From Streptomyces olivochromogenes (GTDB taxonomy: Bacteria > Actinomycetota > Actinomycetes > Streptomycetales > Streptomycetaceae), in contig NZ_KQ948478.1 in the NCBI RefSeq assembly GCF_001514115.1, positions 50,012 to 114,011 on the forward strand: a DNA stretch of 64,000 nt. The letters run 5' to 3'. Below are positions 8,511 through 19,400 of this stretch, one piece after another. Made by a program: the position numbers and the translations under genes. The notes beneath the pieces were generated by a model. The model had not been told where the DNA came from, made no database searches, and saw nothing but the letters and a program-made list of their open reading frames with translations. Numbering within the stretch: position 1 is the stretch's first letter; each line of letters starts with the position of its first letter.

Positions 8511-8989
8511 GAGGTTGTTCTGGAGAGTTCGTTCATTCTCGTGGGACTTGAGGCGAGTTGTCTCGTTCTCAGCCTTCCGCTTCACCAGGGATACCGTGTG
8601 CTGGTGGACGGTCAGCGTGCTCGGCGACGGTCATGCGATTGCGGGATTGCATCAGCGGCGACGTAGTGACGAGACGATCAGCTCGTGTGTCTCCGACGTT
8701 CTCGCACGCTCTGTCTGTTCGCCTGGTGAGCATTTCGAGCGGCGCAGGCGTCACAACCGGCCCCTGCCCCCTCTCCGTCACGCCATCTTCCACCGCTGAG
8801 AGTTGCCTCCCGTGCAGTTCGCCGCCGAGACAATCATCGGGATGGAGCTTCCCGTCGTACACCACAAGATCCACTGCTGGCGCTCCCCGCCGCACTTCAA
8901 CAGCGCCGGCCTCTTGTTGCTGCGGCTCCACCACCACTTCTCGTGAGCGCCGATGCTACAGCCGGTGACATACACGGCCCAGTCAGCCC
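8511..8989. other. no convincing gene; probable mobile-element debris
   Basis: About 480 bp directly after the LAL stop. All frames on both strands are short and mutually inconsistent, and codon-position GC bias is lost. The sequence abuts the IS256 remnant and is probably decayed insertion DNA, but I could not identify a family here. A run of at least nine C lies near 9005. Confidence 0.4.
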
Positions 8990-9646
8990 GACCATCGAGG
9001 CATACCCCCCCCCGAGCGTCTTGACCTTGGGAAACTGCCGTCCGGGCATCTCGGCCACCACATCCGGCTGAGTGCGCACGGCCTCGGCGGTGGTCTACGC
9101 GACGGTGGTGCGGATGGTGGCCGCGACCATCTCCGCTGAGCCCTTGTCGATCACGCTGAAGACGTCGCGCACGAAGTGAACCCGACACCTTTGCCAGGCC
9201 GAGCCGAGGAAGACGGTGCGGAGCGCGGCCACCAGCCCACTGTGGCTGTCGGAGATGACCAGCCGGACGTTCTCCAGACCGTGGGCTCGTAAGGTGCGCA
9301 GGAATTTAGTCCAGAACGGCTTCGACCGGCTGTCGCCGACCATCAGACCGAGGGTCTCGCGGTGCCTGGTGGCCGAGATGCCGGTGGCGATGGCCACCCC
9401 CTGGGAGGCGATCCGCTGGTCCACCTGGGCCGTGCAGTAGGTGGCGTCCAGGAACACGTGAGGGAAGACCGTGTGATCCAGCGGCCGTTCCTTGAACCCG
9501 GCCAGTTCGGCATCGAGTTCACCGCAGATCCGCGACACCTCCAACTTCGAGATCCCGTTGTCCGCCCCGAGTGCCTTGCCAAGGTCGTCCACGCTGCGGG
9601 TGGACACGCCGTGCACGTATACCTCCACCGTGTCCCAGCCCGTCAT
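8990..9646 (-). pseudogene. IS256-family (Mutator-type) transposase fragment
   Basis: From 9646 leftward the frame reads Y-V-H-G-V-S-T-R-S-V-D-D-L-G-K-A-L-G, then the DDE core with F-L-D-A-T-Y, V-I-S-D-S-H-S-G-L and W-Q-R-C-R-V-H-F, all typical of IS256 transposases. An in-frame stop follows at 9095. Family sequence resumes in the same frame with V-A-E-M-P-G-R-Q-F-P-K-V-K and then loses similarity. Roughly the first 100 residues and the C-terminal third are missing, so the gene is inactive. No terminal repeats were found. Confidence 0.85.
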
Positions 9647-9818
9647 CGCCGTGGTCCGACACAGCGCGGGCCCAGCGGAGACGGCCCTGCTCGAACTCCT
9701 GCGTCAGGAGACCTGGTCCGAGTCCGCTTCCTTCTCCTCGGTGTCCTGACGGCCGAGAAGGAGGCGGGCACCGCTGAATTCCTTGTGTCGAAACTGGCGT
9801 TCCGGAATGCCGTCGGCG

Positions 9819-10591
9819 TCAACCCCTGGGGAATTCACCGCCGTCCACGACGAGATTGCTCCCGGTCAGCCAACTCGCCCGGTCGGACATGAGGAACAAC
9901 ACCGCGTGGGCGATGTCGACGGGCTGACCATCGCGCCCCAGCGGCGGGGTCGTGTTGTCCTGGCCCGGCCCCGCGTCCAGGCACGCCCACTGCTCCCGCG
10001 TCGCTGCGCCGCCGGGGGTGGCGGTTCTGCCGGGAGACACGGTGTTGACCCGGATACCGAACGGGGCCAGCTCCGAGGCCAGTCCCCAGCTGTAGGCCCC
10101 CAGGGCCACCTTTGCCGCCACGTAGCGCAGGAACGATGGTGGCGTGAGGGTGACCGCAGCCGAGGAGACGTGCACGATCACCCCCGAACGCCGTTCCCGC
10201 ATCCCCAGTGCCAGCAGCGAGTCCAGCCGCACCGACGCCAGGAAGTTCAAGTCCAGCGCGTCCTGCCGCTCCTCGTCGGGAATGGCCACGGCGCCGGCGT
10301 GCGGTCCGGCCCCGCGCCCGCGTTGTGGACGAGGATGTCCACCCCGCCGAGCACCTCGTGCGCGGCCGCGGCGAGCGCCTCCACTCCAGCCCGTGTCCGC
10401 ACGTCGGCCGCCACGAAGGTGGCACCCTCCGGTACCGTGCTCGTCGCCGACCTGGCGGTCGTGAGCACCTCGGCGCCCGCGTCCGGGAGTTGGCGCACGA
10501 CGGCCGCTCCGATTCCGCGAGAACCTCCCGTGACCAGGGCCCGCTTTCCCGCGAGTTCTCGCGTTCCCGATCCGTTCTCGATCGTGGTCAT
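9819..10591 (-). pseudogene. SDR-family oxidoreductase with a single frameshift
   Basis: The first frame (start ATG at 10591) gives a complete SDR front half: A-L-V-T-G-G-S-R-G-I-G, then V-D-I-L-V-H-N-A-G. Near 10290 the reading shifts by one base. The second half continues in another frame as A-I-P-D-E-E-R, V-H-V-S-S-A-A and Y-V-A-A-K, ending with the D-G-G-E-F terminus at 9819. One missing G would restore a normal SDR of about 257 residues with the catalytic Ser, Tyr and Lys intact. The break is either a recent mutation or a sequencing error. It belongs to the classical SDR type, unlike the NGA-type SDR at 4015. Confidence 0.8.
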
Positions 10592-11370
10592 GCCACCGGT
10601 CCTCTCAATTATGTGTTCGTCCGCTCGGCGGAAGAAGGATCGACGTGTGCGGAGCGCGAATCTTCGGAGAAATCGCGGTCAGCACCTCGTCGAGCTGTTT
10701 CACGGTAGGTCCGGAATAGAACGAGAGGCAAAGACGAAATGTCAGCAGCTGCTATAGGGAATTCCTATGGCGCCCCGACCCCGAGCCGGTGATCATGTGA
10801 GTGTCCAGGTCCCATGAATGCCGAGCGAGACCGCGCCTTCCCTCATATATCCCCCATCCCCACCGCGTTGGAGCAACTGACCCGTGCCGAGGCGACAGCC
10901 CCGATCGCCGAGCGGCTCGCGCAGCTCCAGATCGCCGACAAGAGCTACGAGATCCCGACCTACGCCCCGCTGCTGAACACTCTCGACCTGGTGGGCGCGG
11001 GCTCGCGAGGAGGCAGCACCGACGTGTGTGAGAAGGGTGAGCCGCCAGTCCCCCGGGCCGCCGTCCGGCACGCCCCGCGCCAGTGTGCCGAGGGGTTGGA
11101 CCAGGATGCTCTCCGGCATGCGCTTCCTGCAGCGAACCGAGAACGCCGCCCATTCAGAGTTCAGGTCTCTCGTCGAGGACCCTCGAGACCTGACCGACGA
11201 GGACGTCGACGCCAGTACGAGAAGTTCGTCACCAGCAAAGTCGAGAACGAGCCGTCGGCAGTCACCCGTACTGCCCCATCCCAGGGTTTCCGAACATGAT
11301 CGGGCACTCCGAGGAGAAGAAGTGCCATGACGGCTGACAGCCGCCGAACCTATGTCGGGAAGGAAAAGAC
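10592..11370. other. intergenic stretch with decayed coding remnants
   Basis: Nearly 780 bp between two SDR genes. A rightward frame from 10814 starts with plausible protein (T-A-L-E-Q-L-T-R-A-E-A-T-A-P-I-A-E-R-L-A) but loses coding character after about 60 codons. A further sensible stretch (S-E-F-R-S-L-V-E-D-P-R-D-L-T-D-E-D-V-D) near 11150 lies in another frame. This looks like a broken gene of unknown family. The last part holds the promoter and a GGAAGGA ribosome site of the next SDR. Confidence 0.4.
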
Positions 11371-12165
11371 ATGCTCCTGGACCTCACGGGACGGACCGCG
11401 TTGGTGACGGGATCCACCCAAGGCATCGGAGCCGCGATCGCGGCCGGACTCGCGCGGGCCGGCGCCCGGGTTGGAGTCAATGGACGCGACCGGGGCAGGG
11501 TCGAGGAGTCCATCGAACAGCTCAAAGCCGACGTGCCGGCCGGCGACTTCCTTCCGGTCACCGCCGATGTCACGTCCGAGGAGGGCGCCGTCGCCGCCCG
11601 GGAAGCCCTGCCGGACGTCGACATCCTCATCAACAATCTCGGCATCTTCGGCGCCAAGGACCCGTTGGAGATCACGGACGACGAATGGCGTCGCTATTTC
11701 GAAGTGAACGTGCTGGCCGCCGTCCGACTCACCCGTACCTACCTGCCGCAGATGATCCAACGGGGGTGGGGCCGCGTCCAATACATCGCAAGCGACTCCG
11801 CAGTGGTGATCCCCGCCGAGATGATCCACTACGGCATGTCGAAGACCGCCCTGCTCGCGGTCAGCCGTGGCTTCGCCAAGCATGCCTCAGGGACCGGCGT
11901 CACCGTGAATTCCGTCATCGCCGGCCCTACCCACACCGCTGGTGTGGAGGATTTCGTGTACCAACTCGTCGACCGCGACCTCCCTTGGGACGAGGCACAG
12001 CGAGCCTTCATGCGAGAGCACCGCCCGCAGTCGCTGTTGCAGCGCCTGATCGAACCCGAGGAGATCGCCAACATGGTGGTCTACCTGAGCTCCGACCTGG
12101 CGTCCGCCACCACAGGCGGCGCGCTGCGGGTGGATGGAGGGTACGTCGATTCCATCCTCCCCTAA
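11371..12165 (+). CDS. classical SDR-family NAD(P)-dependent oxidoreductase
   Basis: A 264-residue dehydrogenase. The dinucleotide motif T-G-S-T-Q-G-I-G lies at residues 13-20, the structural N-N-L-G variant near residue 88, and the catalytic set is Ser141, Tyr154 and Lys158 (Y-G-M-S-K). The C terminus T-T-G-G-A-L-R-V-D-G-G is typical. A GGAAGGA site is correctly spaced before the ATG. Residues 175-235 are longer than average and probably shape a specific pocket. The substrate is unknown. It converges on the 2-oxoglutarate dehydrogenase gene 279 bp away. Confidence 0.9.
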   Translation: MLLDLTGRTALVTGSTQGIGAAIAAGLARAGARVGVNGRDRGRVEESIEQLKADVPAGDFLPVTADVTSEEGAVAAREALPDVDILINNLGIFGAKDPLEITDDEWRRYFEVNVLAAVRLTRTYLPQMIQRGWGRVQYIASDSAVVIPAEMIHYGMSKTALLAVSRGFAKHASGTGVTVNSVIAGPTHTAGVEDFVYQLVDRDLPWDEAQRAFMREHRPQSLLQRLIEPEEIANMVVYLSSDLASATTGGALRVDGGYVDSILP

Positions 12166-12444
12166 GGATGGCCCGAACTCGATGACCCATGTCCGACGAG
12201 GTCGGCGCCGCTCCGTGCTTGGTACCCCGCTACCACGGGGGCACCAACTGCCGGGAGGCCGAGCGGGCCTCCGCCTTCAAAGCAGTCACTGCGGTGACGG
12301 CCAAGTGCCCTGTGCGCGGCAACAAAGCGTGCACAGGCCCCGTGGCCCCGGGCGCCCCTGGGATCGGTCCGGGAGGTGTCCGGGGCACAAGGCCGCGGGT
12401 TGTCGTGGTGGGGCCCGTCTTCCGAACCGTTGGGGGCGGCACGG

Positions 12445-15210
12445 TCAGTGGAAGGCCGACGTCACGAGGTCCTGCTGTTCGCCGGCATGCCGGCGGGCAG
12501 ACCCCACGGCGGGCGCCGGCGCCTGCGGGCGGCTGACGCATACGACGGGACGGCCCGCCAGCCGGTGCACATGGGGGCCCACGAAGGACCATGCGCCTTG
12601 GTTTTCCGGCTCCTCCTGCACCCATCGCACCTCGGCCCCGACGGGGAAGCGGGCGAGTTCCGCGCCCAGCTCCTCCATGGGGAACGGGTAGAGACGCTCC
12701 AGGCGGACGATCGCGGTGTCCGACAGACCGGCGCTTCGCCGATGGGCGTCCAGGTCGTAGAAGACCTTGCCCGAACACACCAGCACACGTCTGATCCGGG
12801 CGGTGTCCGCCGTCTCATCCGGTATGACCGCACGGAACGCGCCCATGGTGAGCTCCGTCAACCCGGAGGTAGCCACCTTCGACCGCAGCATCGACTTCGG
12901 CGTGAAGACGACCAGTGGCCTTCTGCGCTCGTCGAGCGCTTGCTGCCTGAGCAGATGGAAGTAGTTGCCCGGTAGGGAGGGCATGGCGACGGTCATGTTC
13001 CCTTGCGCGCAGAGCTGGAGGAACCGTTCGATCCTGCCGGAGGAGTGGTCGGGCCCCTGTCCTTCCAGGCCGTGCGGCAGCAACAGCGTCACTCCGGAGC
13101 GCTGGCCCCATTTCTGTTCGGATGACGCTATGTACTCGTCGATCACGGCCTGCGCGCCGTTGGCGAAGTCGCCGAACTGGGCCTCCCACAGCACCAGAGC
13201 GTCGGGCCGCGCCAGTGAGTAGCCGTACTCGAAGGCCAGGGCGCCCAGTTCGGACAACATCGAGTCGTAGGGTGCGAAGTCGGCAGCCCGCGAGCCGAGG
13301 GAGCTCAGTGGCGTGTGCTCCGCGCCGGTGCGCCGGTCGGTGAGTACGGCGTGCCGTTGGCCGAACGTGCCACGGCGGGAGTCCTGCCCGGCCAGCCGCA
13401 CCGCAACCCCGTCCAGCAACAGGGAGCCGATGGCCAGTGTTTCCGCGGTGGCCCAGTCGATCGTTCCCGCATCCAGCATCGTGGTCCGCCTCTGGAGCTG
13501 CGGAAGAACGCGCGCGTGCACGGTAAAACCTCCCGGCACAGCGGTCTGGGAAGCGATCACCTGGCGGGCGGTGGCCTCCGTGATCGCGGTCGCCGCCTGG
13601 GAGGCGGCCGCATGCTGAGCGTTCACGGGGTTCGTGGCGTTCAGGTGGTTCACGGGCGTCGGGGAGGGGGGCGCCGGACGCGTCCGGGTCTGGGTGAAGG
13701 CCCGTGCGAGGTGCCCCTGATAGTCCCGCAAGGCGCCTTCCACCTGCCGCTCGGTGATGTCCCCCCGGCGGACAAGCGCCTCGGCGTACAGCTTGCGCAC
13801 CGAAGCCCTGGCGTCGATGCGGTCGTACATCGCCGGCTGCGTGATGGAGGGATCATCGACCTCGCTGTGCCCGTGACGCCGATAGCAGACCAGATCGACG
13901 ACGACGTCCTTGTGGAACGCCTGACGATAGTCGAAGGCCACGCGCGCGACCCGGACCACGGCCTCGGGGTCGTCTGCGTTGACATGGAAGATGGGGGCCT
14001 GGACCGTCCGTGCCACGTCGGTGGCGTATGCGCTCGAACGGCCGTTGGCGGGCGAGGTGGTGAAGCCCAGCCGGTTGTTGATGACGATGTGGACCGTCCC
14101 GCCGGTGCGGTAGCCGGGCAGCTGGGACATGTTCAGCGTCTCGAAGACCACGCCCTGACCGGCGAACGCGGCATCGCCGTGGACGGCGATCGGCAGGACG
14201 GGGAAGGCTTCGCCACCGTCTGCGGCCCTGTCCTGCTTGGCGCGCACCACCCCCTGGGCCACCGGCCCCACGAGCTCCAGATGCGAGGGGTTCGCCACCA
14301 CGCAGACCGCGATCATGCCGCCGTCCAGCGCACGGTAGGTCCCTTCCGCACCGAGGTGGTACTTCACGTCGCCGGATCCCTGGACCGACCGGATGTCCAC
14401 CGCGTCCTCGAACTCATCGAAGATCTCTGCGTAGGACTTGCCGATGATGTTGGCCAGCACATTGAGCCGACCCCGGTGTGCCATACCGATGACGGCTTCC
14501 TTCACCCCGTGCCCGATGGAGCGCAGCAGCAGGGCGTCGAGCAGCACGATCGCCGACTCGCCGCCTTCGAGCGAATACCGCTTCTGTCCCACGTACTTGG
14601 TCTGCAGGAACGTCTCGAAAGCCTCTGCCGCACCCAACCGGTAGAGAATCTGCAATTGTTCGGCGACGTCCGGCCGGGGCTGAGGCGATTCGATCCGCTG
14701 CTGCACCCAGCGGCGTTCCTGAGAGCTCTGGATGTGCATGTACTCGGTGCCGACGGTACGGCAGTACGAGTCCTGCAGCGCATTGAGCACATCGCGAAGC
14801 GTCATGGTGGCCTGCCCCGCGAATCCGTCGACGACAAAATCTCTTTGCAGGTCATCGCCCTGGAGCCTGAATGCCGTGAGCTCGAGTTCCGGATGCGCGG
14901 CCACCCGTCCTGCCGTGAGCGGGTCGGTGTCGGCCACCAGATGTCCGCGGACTCGATACGCCTCGATGAGCGCGGCAACGCGGACCGCTTTGACGGCCGC
15001 CTCGTCCGTACTCTCCTGCGCGGTCGTCGCACTGTTGCGCGCCTCTCGGCGGGCCGCGGGGATCGGGGAGGCGAACAACTCTCTCCAGGTCCGGTCGACC
15101 GAGCCGGGGTCGTTCAGATATCGCTCGTACTGCTCGTCCACGAGCCATTCGTTGATTCCGAATTCCAGCCCGTGGAGCGCCGGCTGTCCCGCGCGTGATT
15201 GCGATGCCAC
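12445..15210 (-). CDS. 2-oxoglutarate dehydrogenase E1 subunit, E1-only form
   Basis: A 921-residue thiamine-diphosphate enzyme that decarboxylates 2-oxoglutarate. A short N-terminal tail (F-G-I-N-E-W-L-V-D-E) is followed quickly by the E1 start (V-A-A-L-I-E-A-Y-R-V-R-G-H). The cofactor-site segments are G-M-A-H-R-G-R-L-N-V-L and G-D-A-A-F-A-G-Q-G-V-V-F-E-T-L-N-M-S. The pyrimidine-domain H-G-L-E-G-Q-G-P-D-H-S-S is present. The actinobacterial housekeeping enzyme (Kgd/SucA, over 1200 residues) has an acyltransferase domain between tail and E1. That domain is missing here, giving a size like the E. coli subunit. No E2 or E3 gene is adjacent. It is probably an accessory paralogue. Confidence 0.9.
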   Translation of the reverse strand: MASQSRAGQPALHGLEFGINEWLVDEQYERYLNDPGSVDRTWRELFASPIPAARREARNSATTAQESTDEAAVKAVRVAALIEAYRVRGHLVADTDPLTAGRVAAHPELELTAFRLQGDDLQRDFVVDGFAGQATMTLRDVLNALQDSYCRTVGTEYMHIQSSQERRWVQQRIESPQPRPDVAEQLQILYRLGAAEAFETFLQTKYVGQKRYSLEGGESAIVLLDALLLRSIGHGVKEAVIGMAHRGRLNVLANIIGKSYAEIFDEFEDAVDIRSVQGSGDVKYHLGAEGTYRALDGGMIAVCVVANPSHLELVGPVAQGVVRAKQDRAADGGEAFPVLPIAVHGDAAFAGQGVVFETLNMSQLPGYRTGGTVHIVINNRLGFTTSPANGRSSAYATDVARTVQAPIFHVNADDPEAVVRVARVAFDYRQAFHKDVVVDLVCYRRHGHSEVDDPSITQPAMYDRIDARASVRKLYAEALVRRGDITERQVEGALRDYQGHLARAFTQTRTRPAPPSPTPVNHLNATNPVNAQHAAASQAATAITEATARQVIASQTAVPGGFTVHARVLPQLQRRTTMLDAGTIDWATAETLAIGSLLLDGVAVRLAGQDSRRGTFGQRHAVLTDRRTGAEHTPLSSLGSRAADFAPYDSMLSELGALAFEYGYSLARPDALVLWEAQFGDFANGAQAVIDEYIASSEQKWGQRSGVTLLLPHGLEGQGPDHSSGRIERFLQLCAQGNMTVAMPSLPGNYFHLLRQQALDERRRPLVVFTPKSMLRSKVATSGLTELTMGAFRAVIPDETADTARIRRVLVCSGKVFYDLDAHRRSAGLSDTAIVRLERLYPFPMEELGAELARFPVGAEVRWVQEEPENQGAWSFVGPHVHRLAGRPVVCVSRPQAPAPAVGSARRHAGEQQDLVTSAFH

Positions 15211-15719
15211 TGGGTGGATCGCCTTCTTTCCTCATTCGCAATGATCGATGACGGACACGGCCGGACCCCCGGTCGTCATTCATCGTGCCCGCGGGCTTCG
15301 CTTTCCGCTGGTGGTATCCGCCGTGGAGGCGAAACCGTCCGACCGCGTCGTACCACCGACGCTATGGCATAGCGGGAGCCGAGCAAGACACCCCGGAATG
15401 CCATAACGCCGTCACATCAGGACATCGCAGCAGTAAGGCGGCCTCCGCGTGGAATGCTTCCACGCGTAGCCGAATCCTGATCATCGGCCGCCGCGCGTCC
15501 CCGAGGTGAACTGCGGTTGCGGCCCAGTCTGCCGTCGCACGGCAATCCCCTCCCCCGCGCCCCATGCACCCGAGACGGAACAGTCGTCCAGGTCACACGC
15601 TCGACGCTGTCCGCCGCTCCGGCATCACCGGCCCCCGGCCGGCAGGTCGGCGACACCAACCTCGGATGAGACCCGTACCAGGCACACACAGGGCCGACAC
15701 CGCTGTCGTCACACATGAA
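15211..15719. other. intergenic region upstream of the E1 gene
   Basis: About 510 bp. The right side of the E1 start must hold its promoter; no ribosome site stronger than GAAAGAAGG is visible before the ATG. The remainder has no coherent frame on either strand and leads into integrase debris. Confidence 0.4.
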
Positions 15720-16190
15720 CAGGCAGGACAACAGGCAGGACAGCGAACGACACCCTCGACTTCTTCCAACCCGAACTCGTCGTCATCGTGCGCGGAGAGG
15801 GCAAGTGGGAGCACGCCGGCCGCACCTGTCGCAGTATCTTCCGCGATCCCACCCGCGGCCTCGTCTTCACCGGGATCAACAAGACCCCGCCCTCCGCACC
15901 TTCGGACCGGCTGGCGGGCGTCCTCAGCCACACGCAGGACGACTTCCAGCGCTTCGTGATGGTGCTGGTCCGCATCCATGCGCTCAGCGGCACCGACATC
16001 CGCAGCCAGCTGCTCACCGACCTTGACCTGTCCCGCGAGCATCTCGTCGTACGACGCCCCGGACAACGGCACACCATCTACCCGAACAAACTCACCTACC
16101 GCTACGCCTCCGCATGGCTCCGCGAACGCCACCTGCGCTGGCCGGTCACGACCAACCCCCATCTGTGTTCGGCATCGCCTCCTACACCGC
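15720..16190 (+). pseudogene. tyrosine-recombinase / integrase fragment
   Basis: A coherent rightward reading runs from about 15740 to 16160. It ends with L-T-D-L-D-L-S-R-E-H-L-V-V-R-R-P-G-Q-R-H-T-I-Y, then Y-A-S-A-W-L-R-E-R-H-L-R-W-P-V-T-T-N-P-H-L. This pattern is typical of the core-binding/catalytic junction in actinobacterial site-specific integrases and IS-linked recombinases. The N-terminal part is missing, and the Arg-His-Arg-Tyr catalytic end is lost where an IS5 fragment begins. It marks the left edge of the CHAT island. Confidence 0.6.
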
Positions 16191-16199
16191 GATGCGGTA

Positions 16200-16445
16200 C
16201 ATCACAGCGGCGCGCCCTGAACGCACCGCACAACTGCCTCGTCAAAGAGCTGGCAGAGGCGCGAAGGACGCTGTCGGCAGGACGACCCGTGATCCCCGAC
16301 GGCGGCTATCGCGGTACCGGCCTGGAAAGAAGGGCACAGCGCCTCGTACCGCAAGGTCCGTGCCTGCGTCGAGCGCGTCTTCGCCCGCATGAAGACCTGT
16401 CCCCGGGCAGTCGACTCCTCTCGGCAGCCGGTACGCCCTTGCGAT
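16200..16445 (+). pseudogene. IS5-family transposase C-terminal fragment
   Basis: Two frames together give the end of an IS5-type DDE transposase: I-P-D-G-G-Y-R-G-T-G-L, then E-G-H-S-A-S-Y-R-K-V-R-A-C-V-E-R-V-F-A-R-M-K-T. A frameshift separates them and both ends are truncated. The fragment stops a few bases from the stop codon of the CHAT gene on the other strand, so an insertion once landed at the very 3' edge of that gene. Confidence 0.65.
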
Positions 16446-16457
16446 ACGGATGGTCTT

Positions 16458-19400
16458 TCAAGCACCTGCGTGTACATGGGCGGCCCATAGCAGGGGGGCT
16501 TGCGTGCGGTCGAAAGGAGCCGGCAGCCCGAGGCCGTCACGGATCTGACGGAGTGCTGTGTGCAGCGCTCGGGCGGACTCTGCACAGTCCGTCCCCACCG
16601 CGTCGGCCTGCAGGCCGGCGTAGAAGAGAGCGGCGACGGTCACCGCCATGTCGTCGTCGATCTCCCACAGGGTTCCGATGACATTCGGGATGCCGGCGAG
16701 CTGGAAGGCGGAGGTCAGATGGATGGCTTCGTCCAGCAGTGCGGGTGTGTCGACGACCGCGGTGCGACAGGCGGACAGGTAGGCCAGCCTGGTCCGGTCG
16801 AGTGCGACAGGTGCGAGGGAGGCCACGGTGAGCGGGTCGTCCGCGTGGTCGTGGAGCAGCAGCAGGCTCCTCGATGGATCGACGGGATCGCTGTCACCAT
16901 GGCAGGCGAAGTGCGCGATCGCGCACTCCGGCAGGCGCGCCAGCACGTTGTCCTTCGTCGGCACGGCCTCTGCCGGATCGCCCGAAGCTCCGTCGGACTC
17001 GGGCTCCCGGAGGAGCACGGGACTGGGCAGACGGTCCAGCAGCATCGCAACTTCGGCCTCGACGAAACCCAGCCGCCCGCCGCCGGGGAGCCCGGGAGTG
17101 GTCGGCATCGCCACGATCAGACTCCGCGGACCCGTGGGCGGCTGCGCCGCAGGAGTCTGCGAGCGTTCGCGGGCGTAGCCCAGCGCGCGCACCGTGGGGA
17201 TGTAGGACGAGACGGCCCGGTCCATCACGGTTCGTGGCCGTGGGCCCCCGGTCTTGTCCGTGTGGTGGCCTGCGGCGTGCACGGGCAGTTGTCCCAGTAG
17301 TCCGCCCGGCGCCCACCACACCCGCGGCAACAGCTCCTTGCCGGAATCGCCGCGCTCGACCGTCAGGTGGCCGTCGCGTTCCAGTGTTTCCATCACATGG
17401 CCGACAGCCTCGTCCCATAGCCACTCGAGGACCTTGATGAGGGTGGCCTGTGCTGCTTTCCGGATGTCGTGGTCGGTGCCTGACACCGCGAGCTGCCGCG
17501 CCTGCCGGAAGACGTCGGTCTGCTCCGTCACCCGGGCCGGGGAGAGGCCGGGCAATTCAAGGGCGGTGATGCCCTTGGAGGTGAGCAGCAGGGCGTCGCT
17601 GCGGTGGTCACTGATGTTGAACACCACCACCGGGCCCTGGGCCGCTTGGGCAAGGAGGTCCTTGGTGGATGGCGGCAGCGCGAAGGAGGTGAAACCGTCC
17701 AGCGAGCGGATCTTGTCCAGGACGGCGGTGAACTCCTCCACGGTCACTCGCCGGTCCCGTACCAGCCGAAGTGTGTGATCAGCGGCCTCAGCGGCCTCAG
17801 CGGCTTCTGCGCCCACTTCGCCGACCGCCATGGTCGTGGGCTCGTCGAGGCGCTCTCGCAGTTCCATGAACCGTCGGGCGAGCCCTGGATGGCGCTCACG
17901 CAGGGTGGTCAGGTCGGTGCGGGTTTCCAGGGCCTGGCCGAGCAGGACCGCCCGGCTGGCCTCCAGAAGCCTCAAGGCCTGCTCTGCCCGCTCCGCATCA
18001 TTCCCGACCGCGGAGGCCAGGGCCAGCGCGGCGGCTTCGCCGGCCAGGCCGGCGAAGCCGCCGATCGTGTACTGCTGGTCGCCGCGTTCCAGACGGCGTG
18101 CAGTGGTCTGGGGCAGGAGCAGCACCGCTGCTTCCGCTGCCTGTGCCGCCCGTTCCCCGTCGCCGGACGCAGCCAGGAGGCGAGCGGCGCTCCATCCTGC
18201 TCGAACGCGCAGGGAGGGTGGCGCCGATTCCGTCCATGCCACTTCCAGCCAGCAGGACACCGCCTCACTGAGGTCGGCTGCCGCTCCGGTCCGCCTGCGC
18301 CTGGTCTCGAGCGCGTTCCCGAGGTTGAACAGCCACAGTGCCCAAGTGGAGTGGTCGGCGGGAGCGATGGCCACCGCCGAACGGAAATGCTCGATGGCGG
18401 TGTCGAGGTCCGCCGGGACACTGGTCCGCCTGAACCGTCCCAGCAGGGCGCTGCCGAGGTTGGACAGCCGTGTCGCCCGACCGGGGTGGTCGGCGGGGGT
18501 GGCGGCCAGGGCCTCCTGACCGATCACGATCGCCGCGTCCAGGTCGGCCCGCACGCCGCTGCGCTCGACCCCTCTCAGGAGTACGACGCCGAGGCTGGAC
18601 AGCCACATGGCACGGCTGGGGTGGTCAGCGGAAGTGGCGTCCACGGCCTGCCGGAGGTGCGCGATGGCCGCTTCCAGATCTGCCGGCGTTCCGGTCCGTT
18701 CAAACCGCATGTGGAGTGTGGCGCCGAGGGAGGCCAGTCGCATCGCGCGGGCGGGGTGGTCCGCGGGGGTGGCGGTCAACACTTTCTCCAGCACCATGAC
18801 GGCGGTGCCCAGATCCGCCAGCCCTCCGGTTCGCTCGAACCTCCTTCTCAGCGCGCTGCCGAGGTTGACCAGCAGCAGGCTACGGTCGGGGTGGTCATGT
18901 GGGGTGGCGGCCACGGCGTCGCGAAAATGGTCAATGGCGGTGTCCACGTCCGCCAGTGCACCGGTGCGTTCGAACCTGCTGCGCATCGCGCCGCCCAGGG
19001 CGTTCAGCCTGCCGACCCGGTCGGGATGGTCGTGCGGGGTTGCGGCCACCGCCTCGCGCTCCACCGCGACTGCCATGTCGAGGTCGGCCGCCTCGCCGGT
19101 CCGCTCAAACCTCATGTGCAGTCCGTTTCCGAAGGCGTGCAGCATGCCGGCACGGTTGGGATGGTCGGCGGGGGTGGCGACGAGTGCCTCCCGGGTGTGG
19201 CAGATAGCCAGGTCCAGGTCCGCCGGCTCGCCGGTCCGCTCGAACCTCCTGTGCAGCGCGGTGCCCAGGTTGGCCAGCCACATAGCGCGGTTGGGATGGT
19301 CGGCGGCGGTTGCGGTCACCGCCTGCTGTCCCGCCTCGATGGCCGCCTCGAGGTCCGCCAGAACTCCCGTTCGTTCGAACCTCTTCCCCAGGGCGGTGGC

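Noticed and set aside
13315..15198. 627-codon rightward frame opposite the E1 gene
   Set aside because: Antisense shadow; low-complexity protein without domains.
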